Assembly (NCBI GenBank): GCA_963789005.1
Contig: CAWBIZ010000011.1
Coordinates: 186,001 to 250,000, forward strand
Source of the DNA: DASSUW01 sp963789005
GTDB taxonomy: Bacteria > Actinomycetota > Thermoleophilia > Solirubrobacterales > Solirubrobacteraceae
Reading direction: 5' to 3'
DNA: 64,000 nt
Shown here: in pieces, positions 16,980 through 25,114 of the stretch
Numbering within the stretch: position 1 is the stretch's first letter
How the letters are laid out: every line of letters starts with the position of its first letter
Notes under the pieces: model-generated
What the model saw: only the letters and a program-made list of their open reading frames with translations
Database searches by the model: none
What the model was told of the DNA's origin: nothing
Translations under genes and position numbers: made by a program

Positions 16980-17212
16980 CGCCACGACTCACAGCCGCGC
17001 CGAGGCGCGAGCGCTCTTCCCTGGTCAGCGGGCACTCTTCGCGGGACTGGCTCAACGGTGCGAGGAGCAGCCGCGGAGGTGGCGTCCCCGGGGCGGGAAA
17101 CGTCGGGCATCTGAGGCGGAGTCTGATCGGTCCTGGCGAGCACGTGGTCGGGGCGGTCGCTGCGCGCCGAGGCGCAAGCGTGCGTGGCGTCACGAACTAC
17201 GCGCGTTGCGTG

Positions 17213-17218
17213 GATAAT
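17213..17218 (+). promoter_or_regulatory. GATAAT -10 box of the hydrolase gene
   Basis: A near-consensus -10 (TGGATAAT context) lies 7 nt before the GTG at 17226, so the predicted transcription start coincides with the start codon. No Shine-Dalgarno is present. The surrounding 16980-17225 gap shows no open reading frame that I would defend. Confidence 0.5.
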
Positions 17219-17225
17219 TGGCCGC

Positions 17226-17978
17226 GTGCTGCTGCCGCACGATGACGTCGGCTCCGGCTCGGCCATCGTGCTCCTGCATGCCGGCATCGCGGACCGGAGG
17301 ATGTGGGCGGAGCACCTGCGCCCGCTCGCCGATGCCGGGTATCGCGTCGTCGCGATGGACCTTCCCGGGTTCGGCGAGGCCCCGCCCGCGGACGAGGATG
17401 CTCCTTGGTCGGACGTCGTGCAGACCCTGGATGCTCTGAACATCGACCGCGCGGCGCTGGTCGGCAACTCCTTCGGCGGCGCCGTCGCGCTGCGCATGGC
17501 GGTGGTCGCGCCCGACCGGGTCACGGCGATGGCGCTGGTGTCCGCGCCGCCCCCGGACCTGGAACCCTCGGCCGAGCTTCAAGCCGCGTGGGAGGCGGAA
17601 GAGTCCGCACTCGAGCGAGGTGACATCGACGCCGCCGTCGGCGCGGTCCTCGACGCGTGGCTACTCGCCGACGCGCCGGCGGCACTGCGCGACCGCGTAG
17701 CGGCGATGCAGCGCCACGCCTTCGAGGTCCAGGCAGCGGCCGGCGAGGCGACCGAGGCTCAGGACCCGCTCGAGGCGCATCCGGGGGCACTCGAAACGCT
17801 TGAGATCCCCACGCTCGTGGCGGCGGGCGAGCTTGACATGCCGGACTTCCGCATCGGCGCTGAGGCGTTGGCACAGGATCTTCGCGGAGCGCACCATGCC
17901 GTCATCGCGGGAGCACGGCATCTCGCGCCGCTCGAGCAGCCACAGGCCTTCCGCGAGCTGCTGCTCGGCTTCCTCTGA
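17226..17978 (+). CDS. Alpha/beta hydrolase
   Basis: A 250-residue alpha/beta-hydrolase fold enzyme. It has an HG-type oxyanion region (IVLLHAGIADRRMW), the nucleophile elbow GNSFGG (Ser about 85), a probable acid Asp in LVAAGELDMPDF, and the catalytic His in GARHLAPLEQP near the C-terminus. The best guess is an esterase or hydrolase of the MhpC/BioH-like group. Leaderless expression from GATAAT at 17213 is likely. The stop codon lies next to the stop of the convergent beta-helix gene. Confidence 0.85.
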   Translation: MLLPHDDVGSGSAIVLLHAGIADRRMWAEHLRPLADAGYRVVAMDLPGFGEAPPADEDAPWSDVVQTLDALNIDRAALVGNSFGGAVALRMAVVAPDRVTAMALVSAPPPDLEPSAELQAAWEAEESALERGDIDAAVGAVLDAWLLADAPAALRDRVAAMQRHAFEVQAAAGEATEAQDPLEAHPGALETLEIPTLVAAGELDMPDFRIGAEALAQDLRGAHHAVIAGARHLAPLEQPQAFRELLLGFL

Positions 17979-17979
17979 G

Positions 17980-18987
17980 TCACTCCACGACCGAGTCGAC
18001 GACGATCTGATCCCGGCCGAGGAAGTAGATGCCCGGATCGGTCTCGAAGCCGTCACTCGGGTTGTCGCGCAGGCTCGAGGAGCGGATCTTGAGGACGCCG
18101 CTGCGGTCGTTGCTGACGAAGAAGACCGCGCCGCCGCCCTCGCGCGCGTGGTTGCGGGCCATCCTCGTGCCGGCGAGCAGCACGCGGAAGTCGTTGCCGT
18201 CCGCGTACACGGCGCCACCCGAGCCGCCGCCGGGCGTGCCGCCCCGCGCGGGGTTGGCGCCCCGACCGATCGCACGGTTGTCGGTGAAGACGCTGTTGTA
18301 GATCGACCACGAGACGCCGATGCTGCTCAGCGCCGCCCCGTTGCTGCAGACCCCTTTGGCGAAGGTGCCCGCGACGACCGTCACCGGCCGGCCGTCGTGC
18401 TGCGACAGCGCACGCACGGCGCCGCCGCCCAGGTCGGGGCCCGTCGGGTCGCAGCGGTTGCCGACGAACCTCGAGCGGACGATCTTGAGCCGCCCGCCGC
18501 GCGCGAAGATCGCGCCGCCCCCGCCGCCGTCGTAGATCGCGCCCGTGGCGTCACCGTCCGCGAAGGTCAGGTCCTGCACCACGAGACGAGGCGTGGCCTG
18601 GTCGTCGCAGTGCGACGTGGTCCAGGTCTGCCGACGGTCGCAGGTGTTCTGATAGAGGATGCGGCGCTTCCCGCCGCCGCTGAGGGTCACCAGGCCGCGT
18701 CCGTCGAGCACGACGCGACGGCTGGTATTGACCACTTTGGCCGTCCGCTTGAGCTCGATCCGGACCGGGTCGGGCCCGCAGCGGAACCGGATGATCCCGC
18801 CCTTGGCGACAGCCCGCACCACTGCGCGCGACGTGCAGCTCCGTGGCGTGCCGCTCCCGACCCAACGATCGGGCCGCGACGTGTCGACCGCCCGCGCCTC
18901 GCGGGGCACCTTGACCGCGGCGGTCGCCGGCGGCGTGATGAGGGCCAGGCCGAGGATCGTGAGGAGCGGCAGCAGTCGCATGGGCAT
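17980..18987 (-). CDS. Secreted right-handed beta-helix protein
   Basis: A 335-residue secreted protein. The N-terminus has a Sec signal (MRLLPLLTILGLALITPPATAA). The mature part is rich in glycine, asparagine and repeated strands of the type seen in polymorphic outer-membrane and pectate-lyase-like beta-helices: GGAIFARGGRLKIVRSRFVGN, GGAVYADGNDF, GGGAVFFVSND. Cysteines are scattered, probably forming disulfides. No catalytic residues are evident. It is likely an extracellular adhesin or surface protein. The start could be ATG 18987 or 18981. It converges with the hydrolase gene and is divergent from the VOC protein gene, 27 bp away. Confidence 0.7.
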   Translation of the reverse strand: MPMRLLPLLTILGLALITPPATAAVKVPREARAVDTSRPDRWVGSGTPRSCTSRAVVRAVAKGGIIRFRCGPDPVRIELKRTAKVVNTSRRVVLDGRGLVTLSGGGKRRILYQNTCDRRQTWTTSHCDDQATPRLVVQDLTFADGDATGAIYDGGGGGAIFARGGRLKIVRSRFVGNRCDPTGPDLGGGAVRALSQHDGRPVTVVAGTFAKGVCSNGAALSSIGVSWSIYNSVFTDNRAIGRGANPARGGTPGGGSGGAVYADGNDFRVLLAGTRMARNHAREGGGAVFFVSNDRSGVLKIRSSSLRDNPSDGFETDPGIYFLGRDQIVVDSVVE

Positions 18988-19014
18988 TCCGCGTGCAGTA
19001 TCACGTCCCACGAG

Positions 19015-19368
19015 ATGAGCGCGATCACCCAACTCATCGCCGGCGTCCCGGTATCGGACCTGGACGCCAGCCTCGACTGGTACACGCGGTTCTTCGGCCG
19101 CGCGCCAGACCTTCGCGTCGGGGACGAGATCCTCTGGGACGTCGACGAGCACGCCACGCTCTTCATCGAGCCGAACGCCGCGCAGGCGGGCGCGGGCCGG
19201 ATCACGTTCGCCGTCGCGGGGCTCGACGGGCTGCTCAAGCACCTCGCTGCCGAGGGCATCGAGCACGAACCGATCGAGACGTACTCCAACGGCGTCCGCC
19301 ACGTGAACATCCCCGATCCGGACGGAAACGCGATCGCGTTCGCCGAGCCACGCCGAACCGACAACTAG
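19015..19368 (+). CDS. VOC-family (glyoxalase/bleomycin resistance-like) protein
   Basis: A 117-residue single-module VOC protein. It starts IAGVPVSDLDASLDWYTRFFGRAPDLR, has DEILWDVDEHATLFIEP in the middle and ends HVNIPDPDGNAIAFAEP, the standard beta-alpha-beta-beta-beta pairs. The conserved terminal Glu (FAEP) could be a metal ligand, but the matching N-terminal His is absent. It may therefore be a non-catalytic binding member. The next gene starts 11 bp downstream on the same strand, so they are probably co-transcribed. Confidence 0.83.
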   Translation: MSAITQLIAGVPVSDLDASLDWYTRFFGRAPDLRVGDEILWDVDEHATLFIEPNAAQAGAGRITFAVAGLDGLLKHLAAEGIEHEPIETYSNGVRHVNIPDPDGNAIAFAEPRRTDN

Positions 19369-19379
19369 CCTCTGCGGGC

Positions 19380-20057
19380 GTGTCGAGCATCGGCGTGCTG
19401 CGCGAGGGCCCGCTGCACGCCGCGGTAAAGGCAGCGCTGGCAGAGCCAGGCGACCGCTTCGAGGTGCCAGTAGGCCGGTTCGTGATCGACCTCGTCCGCA
19501 CCGACGGCGAGCTGGTCGAGGTGCAGACGGGAGGTTTCGGAGCACTCGGCAAGAAGCTCGACGCGCTGCTCGACGAGCACCGCATGCGGATCGTCTACCC
19601 GGTCGCCGCCGAGCGCCGAATCGTCCGGGTCGACGAGCACGGCCAGCTACTCGGCGGCCGCCGGTCGCCGAAGCGCGCTACCGCCGCGGCGGTGTTCGAC
19701 AAGCTGGTCGCGTTCCCGTCGCTGCTGACCCACCCGAACCTCACGATCGAGGTGCTGCTCCTGCGCGAGGATCACATCCGCGGCCCGCAGTCGACAACCA
19801 CCCATCGTCGCACCCGCGATCCCGGCGAACGGCGAATGGTCGAGGTCCTCGACCACGTCGTTCTGCATACGCCGCAGGACATCCTCGCGGCGCTCCCCAC
19901 CCTGCCGGTCGAGCCCTTCACGACACGCGAGTTCGCCGCCACTCTCCGCTGCAGCACGCAACTGGCACAGCGCACGCTGTACTGCTTGCGAACGATCGGC
20001 ATCATCGAACCGGCCGGCAACCGCGGCCGCGCCCCCCTTCACGCGCTCACGGACTGA
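19380..20057 (+). CDS. Uncharacterised protein with PD-(D/E)xK-like core and C-terminal helix-turn-helix (DUF8091-like)
   Basis: A 225-residue soluble protein starting at GTG 19380. The N-terminal half contains PGDRFEVPVGRFVIDLVR, then DGELVEVQTGGFGALGKKLDALL. The pattern Asp, about ten residues, Glu-x-Gln, then Lys on a following helix resembles the PD-(D/E)xK nuclease fold with Q replacing K. This is a pattern match only. The C-terminal 60 residues (FTTREFAATLRCSTQLAQRTLYCLRTIGIIEPAG) look like a winged helix. I recall this type of protein as the group labelled DUF8091, function unknown. It probably shares a transcript with the VOC gene 11 bp upstream. Confidence 0.6.
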   Translation: MSSIGVLREGPLHAAVKAALAEPGDRFEVPVGRFVIDLVRTDGELVEVQTGGFGALGKKLDALLDEHRMRIVYPVAAERRIVRVDEHGQLLGGRRSPKRATAAAVFDKLVAFPSLLTHPNLTIEVLLLREDHIRGPQSTTTHRRTRDPGERRMVEVLDHVVLHTPQDILAALPTLPVEPFTTREFAATLRCSTQLAQRTLYCLRTIGIIEPAGNRGRAPLHALTD

Positions 20058-20176
20058 CAAGGATCTGCCGCCATCCTGCGTACCTATGGTCCTTCGCGCT
20101 TGACGCGCGGCACGGGACACAGCCGCGGCGACCGTCAACCGCGGCAGTCACCGCCGGCGGCGGCGCGAGAACCGTC

Positions 20177-20692
20177 TCATGCCGCCGCTATGGCCAGATC
20201 TCGGGCGAGCTTGTGCAGCCCTAGCCGCACGCGGCTTTTGGCCGTACCGAGCGGGATGCCCTCGACCTCGGCCGCCTGCTGGGCCGTGAGGCCCGCCCAG
20301 TAGGTCAGTCCGATGGCCCGCCGTTGGTCGACTGGGAGCTTCCGCACGGCGCTGAGGGCCAGGTCGCGATCGGCGGCTCGCAGGACGGCGTGCTGCGGCG
20401 CCTCGGCAACGGTCGAATCGAGCACGGTGCGCTCCTTGAGCCGGGCCATCCTCCGGTCGCCCGCGCGGCTGTTACGCCAGACGTCCAACGCCCGACTACG
20501 TGCCAGGAGCTGCAGGTAGGGCCCAAGCGGTCCGCGGGCGGGGTCGTAGCCAGACCCGCGCCAGAGCCCGAGGAAGACCTCCTGCGCCACGTCCTCAGCG
20601 AGTGCCGTGTCCCCGAGCACACGTGCCGCCGCGCGCACCACGCCGGCCCCGTGCTCCTGGTAGATCCGTGCGAAGTCGGTAGCGCTGTCCAC
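20177..20692 (-). CDS. ECF-type RNA polymerase sigma factor
   Basis: A 171-residue sigma-70 family ECF protein. Region 2 is ARIYQEHGAGVVRAAARVLGDTALAEDVAQEVFLGLWRG and region 4 is LPVDQRRAIGLTYWAGLTAQQAAEVEGIPLGTAKSRVRLGLHKL. The two regions are joined by a short linker. The start is GTG 20692; no better start is in frame. No anti-sigma gene is adjacent, which is atypical. The divergent neighbour is an RHH-GAF protein that could be a target or partner. The gap 20058-20176 downstream is empty of genes. Confidence 0.9.
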   Translation of the reverse strand: MDSATDFARIYQEHGAGVVRAAARVLGDTALAEDVAQEVFLGLWRGSGYDPARGPLGPYLQLLARSRALDVWRNSRAGDRRMARLKERTVLDSTVAEAPQHAVLRAADRDLALSAVRKLPVDQRRAIGLTYWAGLTAQQAAEVEGIPLGTAKSRVRLGLHKLARDLAIAAA

Positions 20693-20800
20693 TCCCTGAT
20701 GTTCCCCAAGCGTCGCCGAATGCGAACGCGCCGAGATGCTCCTCGTCCGCAAAATGACGTAGGCGATGGCGGAAGCGCTATCGCTGCGGCCTCCAGGGGT

Positions 20801-20806
20801 TACACT
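20801..20806 (+). promoter_or_regulatory. TACACT -10 box of the RHH-GAF gene
   Basis: TACACT lies 6 nt before the ATG at 20813, giving a predicted transcription start at or next to the A of the ATG. No convincing -35 is visible 17 bp upstream. Confidence 0.5.
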
Positions 20807-20812
20807 CGCGGC

Positions 20813-21571
20813 ATGCCGATGCGAGCCACCACTGTGCGGTTCGACGACGCGCTGTGGAAGCTGCTCGAGCGCGAGTCCGGGCGCGAAGGCGTGAGCGGCG
20901 CGCAGTTCGTCCGCGACGCGACGATCCTGCGCATCGCCTATGCCATGGGCCAACGCGGCGACGCCGGTTTTGAGGAGGCCCTCGGTCGCGCTGCCGCGTC
21001 GGCCGGCCGCACAACGCCGGAGAAGGGGACGCAGCGCCGGCAGGCGCTCCTCGACGCGGCCGCTGCGGTCACACAGTCAGACCGGCTCGATGCGCTGCGC
21101 GCGACCGGGCTCCTCGACTCCGACGTCACGCCGTCCTTCGATCGCCTCGCGCGGCTCGCCGCGCACGTGCTCAACGCGCCTGTGGCGCTGGTCTCGCTCG
21201 TGGACTCCGATCGTCAGTTCTTCAAGAGCTGCCTCGGCCTGCCGGAACCGTGGGCGTCTCGGCGACAGTCCCCGCTCAGCCACTCCTTCTGTCAGCACGC
21301 GGTCGCCAGCCGCGAGCCACTCCTGGTCGACGACGCTCGCGAGCACGTGGTCCTGCGCGACAACCTCGCCATCCGCGACATGGGCGTCGTCGCGTACGCG
21401 GGCATCCCGCTGATCGCTGCCGACGGCCACGCCCTCGGGACGCTGTGCGTGATCGACAGCCAGCCCCGCCACTGGACGACTCACCAGGTCCAACTGCTCA
21501 GCGACCTCGCAGCGTCGGTCGTCACAGAAATCTCACTCGCCCAAGTGGCGAGCCAAGCCACGAGCAACTAG
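20813..21571 (+). CDS. Ribbon-helix-helix plus GAF domain protein
   Basis: A 252-residue protein. Residues 1-50 (MRATTVRFDDALWKLLERESGREGVSGAQFVRDATILRIAYAMG) resemble a CopG/Arc ribbon-helix-helix DNA-binding domain. A helical linker follows, and residues about 95-245 are a GAF domain with VALVSLVDSDRQFFKSCLGLP, PLSHSFCQHAV, and YAGIPLIAADGHALGTLCVID. This GAF type is common in light or redox sensors and in the N-terminus of sensor kinases. The combination suggests a one-component regulator. It ends with TAG, but the same frame stays open for about 107 more codons. Leaderless transcription from TACACT is likely. Confidence 0.75.
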   Translation: MPMRATTVRFDDALWKLLERESGREGVSGAQFVRDATILRIAYAMGQRGDAGFEEALGRAAASAGRTTPEKGTQRRQALLDAAAAVTQSDRLDALRATGLLDSDVTPSFDRLARLAAHVLNAPVALVSLVDSDRQFFKSCLGLPEPWASRRQSPLSHSFCQHAVASREPLLVDDAREHVVLRDNLAIRDMGVVAYAGIPLIAADGHALGTLCVIDSQPRHWTTHQVQLLSDLAASVVTEISLAQVASQATSN

Positions 21572-21999
21572 CTCGATCGCATCAACGCACTCTCCGTCGC
21601 TCGTGCCGCGCTGGCCAAAGGCATCGAGACCCTGCCGAGCGCCGATCGGGCGACATGCCGCTTGCAGGCAGACACAGCAGTGGTGCGCGTGGTCGCCCGA
21701 GTGCTGCCTTCGCTGCTGGAAGCGATAGTCACTCGAGCTCCACTTGATCGGGTCGCCCGGATGTATCGCGAGCGGCGCCCTCGTGTCGCGCGCGAATCGC
21801 GGCCTAACCCGTCGCCCGCGATTCGTGCGCGCGCTGAGGGTGCAGACGTTTCGGCCTCTCAAGAAGAAGGCGTCGGACAGGCGCGGCGGTGACGGTGGAG
21901 GGTGCGGCGGCCCTCCCCCGGCACGTCCCCAATTTGCGCGAAGCGCGTGCCGGGGGAGGGCTGGTGTCACCCTCCGCCCGCAGCTACGCTCCGAGCGCG
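21572..21999 (+). other. 428-bp intergenic region with open in-frame extension after the GAF gene
   Basis: After the TAG stop, the GAF reading frame continues to a TGA near 21893. It begins LDRINALSVARAALAKGIETLP and has a plausible amphipathic composition for the first 50 codons, then becomes Arg/Pro-rich. Third-position GC falls along the stretch. It may be the remains of a longer protein cut by an amber mutation, or non-coding. The rest of the gap holds the 21910-21961 hairpin. Confidence 0.35.
21910..21961. terminator. Strong hairpin between converging genes
   Basis: The arms CCCTCCCCCGGCACG (21911-21925) and CGTGCCGGGGGAGGG (21946-21960) are perfectly complementary over 15 bp, plus one flanking G-C pair. 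The loop is 20 nt. It lies between the GAF gene (plus) and ychF (minus), so a bidirectional transcription barrier is the natural reading. There is no U-tract on either side. Confidence 0.6.
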
Positions 22000-23079
22000 C
22001 TACGGAGTGAACTTGACCGTGATGACGTCTCCGTCGGCCATCACGTAGTCGCGGCCCTCGAGCCGCAGCGTGCCCCGGTCGCGAGCCGCTGAGTACCCGC
22101 CTGCTTCGACGAGCGGCTCCCACCCGATGACCTCCGCGCGGACGAAGCCTCGCTGGATGTCGGAGTGGACCTCGCCCGCGGCGTGCCAGGCGGTGAGGCC
22201 TCGGCGGAGGTGCCAGGACTGCGCCGGCTTGTCTTCGCCGGCAGTGAAGAACGCCAGTAGCTCGAGCAGCCCAAACGCTCCGCGGACGACCCGGGACAGC
22301 CCTGACTCGCCGACGCCCATCTCCTCGCGCATGACTCCCGCCTCCTCGTCGTCGAGCTCGGAGAGCTCGGCCTCGATCCGGGAGGAGACTGCGACGGCGG
22401 CCGCTCCTTGAGCCGCTGCCGCGTCGGCGACGACCGACGGCACCGCGTCGTCGCCCTCGTCGACGTTGGCCACGAACAGCACCGGCTTGCCGGTCAGGGG
22501 CGACAGGTCTCGCATGGCGTTGGGCGCCGCGGCGGGAACGGGGACGGTTCGCGCCGGCTGGCCCGACTGTAAGGCAGCGATCGCCTGTTCGAGCCAGGCC
22601 TGCTCGGCGATCGCCACCTTGTCGCCGCTGCGCGCCGTGCGCACGACCCGCGCGTGGCGGCGCTCGGCCTGCTCGAGGTCCGCGTATACGAGCTCGGTCT
22701 CGATCGTCTCGATGTCGGCGGCCGGATCCACGCGGCCCTCGGGGTGGATCACGTTCGCGTCGCCGTGCGCGCGCACGACGTGGATCAGCGCGTCGGTCTC
22801 GCGGATGTTGGCGAGGAACTTGTTGCCCAGGCCCTCGCCCTTGTGCGCTCCCGCGACCAGGCCGGCGATGTCGTGGAACTCGATCGTGTCCGGCACGACG
22901 CTGGAGGCGCCCACGGTCGAAGCGACCGCGTCGAGCCGCTCGTCCGCGACGGGCACGACGGCCACGTTCGGCTCGATCGTCGTGAACGGGTAGTTGGCCG
23001 CCTCGGCCCCCGCCCGCGAGAGCGCGTTGAAGAGCGACGACTTGCCCGCGTTGGGCATCCCCACGATCCCGACCTTCAT
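22000..23079 (-). CDS. ychF: YchF/OLA1-type redox-regulated GTPase/ATPase
   Basis: A 359-residue Obg-family P-loop protein. The G1 motif is GMPNAGKSSLFNALS (7-21). G3 is DIAGLVAGAHKGEGLGNKFL. In place of the G4 NKxD there is VANVDEGD, near the diverged NxxE position that makes YchF prefer ATP. The C-terminal TGS domain ends ...VMADGDVITVKFTP. YchF associates with ribosomes and translation stress. It starts at ATG 23079, overlapping the PAP2 stop by 4 bp, so the genes form an operon with PAP2, the 79-residue protein and the epimerase. Confidence 0.95.
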   Translation of the reverse strand: MKVGIVGMPNAGKSSLFNALSRAGAEAANYPFTTIEPNVAVVPVADERLDAVASTVGASSVVPDTIEFHDIAGLVAGAHKGEGLGNKFLANIRETDALIHVVRAHGDANVIHPEGRVDPAADIETIETELVYADLEQAERRHARVVRTARSGDKVAIAEQAWLEQAIAALQSGQPARTVPVPAAAPNAMRDLSPLTGKPVLFVANVDEGDDAVPSVVADAAAAQGAAAVAVSSRIEAELSELDDEEAGVMREEMGVGESGLSRVVRGAFGLLELLAFFTAGEDKPAQSWHLRRGLTAWHAAGEVHSDIQRGFVRAEVIGWEPLVEAGGYSAARDRGTLRLEGRDYVMADGDVITVKFTP

Positions 23080-23579
23080 CGTCCGAAGGTCCCCAGCACG
23101 GTGCCGAGCGCCGCGCCCGCGGCGACGTCCGACGGGTAGTGCACGCCGAGATACAAGCGCGAGAACGCCATCGCGCCCGCGGCGGTGAGCAGTGGGGTTC
23201 GAGGCAGCAGCCGCCCGTACGCCTGTGCCGCGGCGAACGACGAGGTCGAGTGCGACGACGGGAACGAGAGGCCCGTGGGCGTAGCCATCAGGTGCGGCAG
23301 ATCCTCGATCACCGGCCGCCGCCGCCCGATCGCCATCTTGATCGAGGTCGAGATCAGGTAGGCCCCGCCTACGCAGGCGGTCGCGCGGAGCCACCGTCCG
23401 CGCCGCTCCCCGTCCAACCCGAAACCCGTGGCTCCGACCACGAGCCAGACCGCCCCGTGCTCCCCCAGCCGCGAGTACCGCCGCACCCACCGCACCGTGT
23501 CCGGTGTATGCGCCAGCGACCGCACCCGCTTGTAGAGCGCCAGGTCGACGGCGTTGAAGGCGACGCGGAGCTTGCGCAA
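23076..23579 (-). CDS. PAP2-family membrane phosphatase
   Basis: A 167-residue member of the type 2 phosphatidic acid phosphatase superfamily. The three catalytic motifs are present: KMAIGRRRP, then PSSHS, then SRLYLGVHYPSDV. Hydrophobic segments at VWLVVGATGFGL, ATACVGGAYLIST and TAAGAMAFSRLY suggest an integral membrane protein. The family dephosphorylates lipid phosphates such as phosphatidate or undecaprenyl pyrophosphate. The start appears to be TTG at 23579, only 3 bp after the preceding gene's stop. A lipid-kinase gene lies nearby, divergent from this operon. Confidence 0.85.
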   Translation of the reverse strand: MRKLRVAFNAVDLALYKRVRSLAHTPDTVRWVRRYSRLGEHGAVWLVVGATGFGLDGERRGRWLRATACVGGAYLISTSIKMAIGRRRPVIEDLPHLMATPTGLSFPSSHSTSSFAAAQAYGRLLPRTPLLTAAGAMAFSRLYLGVHYPSDVAAGAALGTVLGTFGR

Positions 23580-23582
23580 GAA

Positions 23583-23822
23583 CTAGAAGCCGACGCGATG
23601 CTCGCCGGACTCGACGCGGAGGTAGGTGACCTGGCCGAGGTCGACGAGCACGGCTCCGTCGGTCGCCTCGACCTCGTACCAGCGCTCGCGGCCGTCCTGC
23701 AAAGCACCCCGCAGAGCGGCGAGCTGGTCGTCGGTGATGCGGAGGGAGAGGATCTGTGAGCTGCCGGAGAAGCCGAGCGCCGCGCGGCGCGCGCTCGGTG
23801 GGGCCTTGGTTGGATCACTCAT
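23583..23822 (-). CDS. Small uncharacterised protein
   Basis: A 79-residue soluble protein that I do not recognise. Its C-terminal 50 residues alternate as strands (ILSLRITDDQLAALRGALQDG, then RWYEVEATDGAVLVDLGQVTYLRVE), suggesting a small beta-rich fold. The gene is wedged in an operon, overlapping the upstream epimerase by 8 bp and ending 3 bp before the PAP2 start, which supports real expression. No catalytic residues or signal peptide are seen. Confidence 0.65.
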   Translation of the reverse strand: MSDPTKAPPSARRAALGFSGSSQILSLRITDDQLAALRGALQDGRERWYEVEATDGAVLVDLGQVTYLRVESGEHRVGF

Positions 23823-24234
23823 GGCGATGCAGAGTGGCAGGTTGGACGATCTCGGTCAGCACGCCGCCCGCGGCGGAGGGATGCAGGAACGCGACCTGCG
23901 AGCCGCGGATCCCGGCACGCGGCGCGTCGTCGATCAGTCGCACCCCCGCCGCGCGCAGGCCGTCGAGCGTCGCCGCCACGTCGTCGACCCGGTAGGCCAC
24001 GTGGTGCAGCCCCGGCCCGCGGCGTGCCAGGAACCGGCCGACGGGCGTGTCCCCGCCCAAGGGAAAGAGCAGCTCGACGTGCGAGTCGCCGACGTCGAGC
24101 AGCGCCGCCTCCACGCCCTGCCCGTCGATCGTCTCGCGGTGCACGAGCGGCATCCCGAACGTGTCGCGATGCACCGCGATCGCCGCCTCGAGGTCCTCGA
24201 CCGCGACCCCGATGTGGTCGATGCTCGCGAACAC
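23815..24234 (-). CDS. Methylmalonyl-CoA epimerase-like VOC protein
   Basis: A 139-residue VOC protein with two paired modules. It begins FASIDHIGVAVEDLEAAIAVHRDTFGM and continues GVEAALLDVGDSHVELLFPL, GPGLHHVAYRVDDVAATLDGLRAAG and GVLTEIVQ. Metal ligands match methylmalonyl-CoA epimerase: His in DHIGVAV, His in LHHVAYRV and Glu in LTEIVQ. The predicted reaction is interconversion of the 2R and 2S epimers in propionyl-CoA metabolism. The start is GTG 24234, 25 bp from the divergent lipid-kinase gene. No mutase gene is in the window. Confidence 0.8.
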   Translation of the reverse strand: MFASIDHIGVAVEDLEAAIAVHRDTFGMPLVHRETIDGQGVEAALLDVGDSHVELLFPLGGDTPVGRFLARRGPGLHHVAYRVDDVAATLDGLRAAGVRLIDDAPRAGIRGSQVAFLHPSAAGGVLTEIVQPATLHRHE

Positions 24235-24259
24235 CGGCGCGAGTGTACCCTCAGCCCGA

Positions 24260-25114
24260 GTGCGGATCGCCCTCGCCGCCAACCGCGCCTCCGGCGGCGG
24301 GCTCGACCCAGAGCCGCTGGCCGCCGCCATGCGCGAGCACGGCGCCGAGGTCGCGATCCACTCCTGCGATCCCGAGGATCTCGACAAGATCGCGGCCACC
24401 CGACCCGACCGCGTGGCGGTCGCCGGGGGCGACGGGACGGTCGGGCCCGTGGCCGAGCTCGCCGGCCGCCTCGACGTACCGCTCGGAGTCATCCCCACCG
24501 GCACGGCCAACGACTTCGCGCGCGCGTACGGCCTGCCCGACGACCCAGAGGAGGCGGCCGCGCTCGCGGCCACCGCACAAGACACGAGACCGCTCGAGCT
24601 CGGCCGCCTGTCCGATGGCCGGGCGTTCGTGAACGTGGCCAGCGCCGGCCTCGCTTCGGTCGCCGCCCGCAACGCCCAGCCGCTCAAGCGGCGCCTCGGC
24701 CCGCTTGCATACGGGGTGGGAGCGGCCCGCGCGGCGGCCAGCGAGGCGCCGCTCCGGACAACTATCCAAGTCGACGGCAAGACCGTCTACGACGGCCGCA
24801 GCTGGCAGGTCATCGTCGCCGTCAGCGGCGCGTTCGGCGGCGGCTCCGGCGTCGCCGAGGCCGACCCCGACGACGGCGTGCTCGACGTCGTCGTGCTCCC
24901 GGCGGGCTCCCGGCTCGGCCTCGCCCGCCGCGCCTACGGCCTGCGCACGCGCACGATCGCAAGGCAGCACGACGTCGACCACCACCGAGGGCACGTTGTC
25001 GAGGTCGAGCTCCCGCACAACTCAGAACTCAACGTCGACGGCGAGATCCGGCAACACGGGCTCGACCGCGTGACGGTCGAGCCGCGGGCGTTCAGCCTTC
25101 TCGTACCCCGCTAG
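24260..25114 (+). CDS. Diacylglycerol kinase-family lipid kinase
   Basis: A 284-residue lipid kinase of the DagK/YegS catalytic family. Conserved pieces are ALAANRASGGG at the N-terminus, the ATP-binding VAVAGGDGTVGPVAELAG (about residue 55), and PLGVIPTGTANDFARAYGLP. The C-terminal beta-sandwich ends with LNVDGEI, matching the DGE motif. The gene starts at GTG 24260, 8 nt after a TACCCT box (24246-24251), so it is probably leaderless. It is divergent from the epimerase operon. It may phosphorylate diacylglycerol or a related lipid. The 3' end overlaps the convergent FtsH-like gene by 23 bp. Confidence 0.88.
   Translation: MRIALAANRASGGGLDPEPLAAAMREHGAEVAIHSCDPEDLDKIAATRPDRVAVAGGDGTVGPVAELAGRLDVPLGVIPTGTANDFARAYGLPDDPEEAAALAATAQDTRPLELGRLSDGRAFVNVASAGLASVAARNAQPLKRRLGPLAYGVGAARAAASEAPLRTTIQVDGKTVYDGRSWQVIVAVSGAFGGGSGVAEADPDDGVLDVVVLPAGSRLGLARRAYGLRTRTIARQHDVDHHRGHVVEVELPHNSELNVDGEIRQHGLDRVTVEPRAFSLLVPR

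Noticed and set aside
21572..21893. Separate small gene after the GAF stop
   Set aside because: The in-frame ATG is late (21662), no Shine-Dalgarno or -10 precedes it and codon bias fades; kept only as a possible extension.
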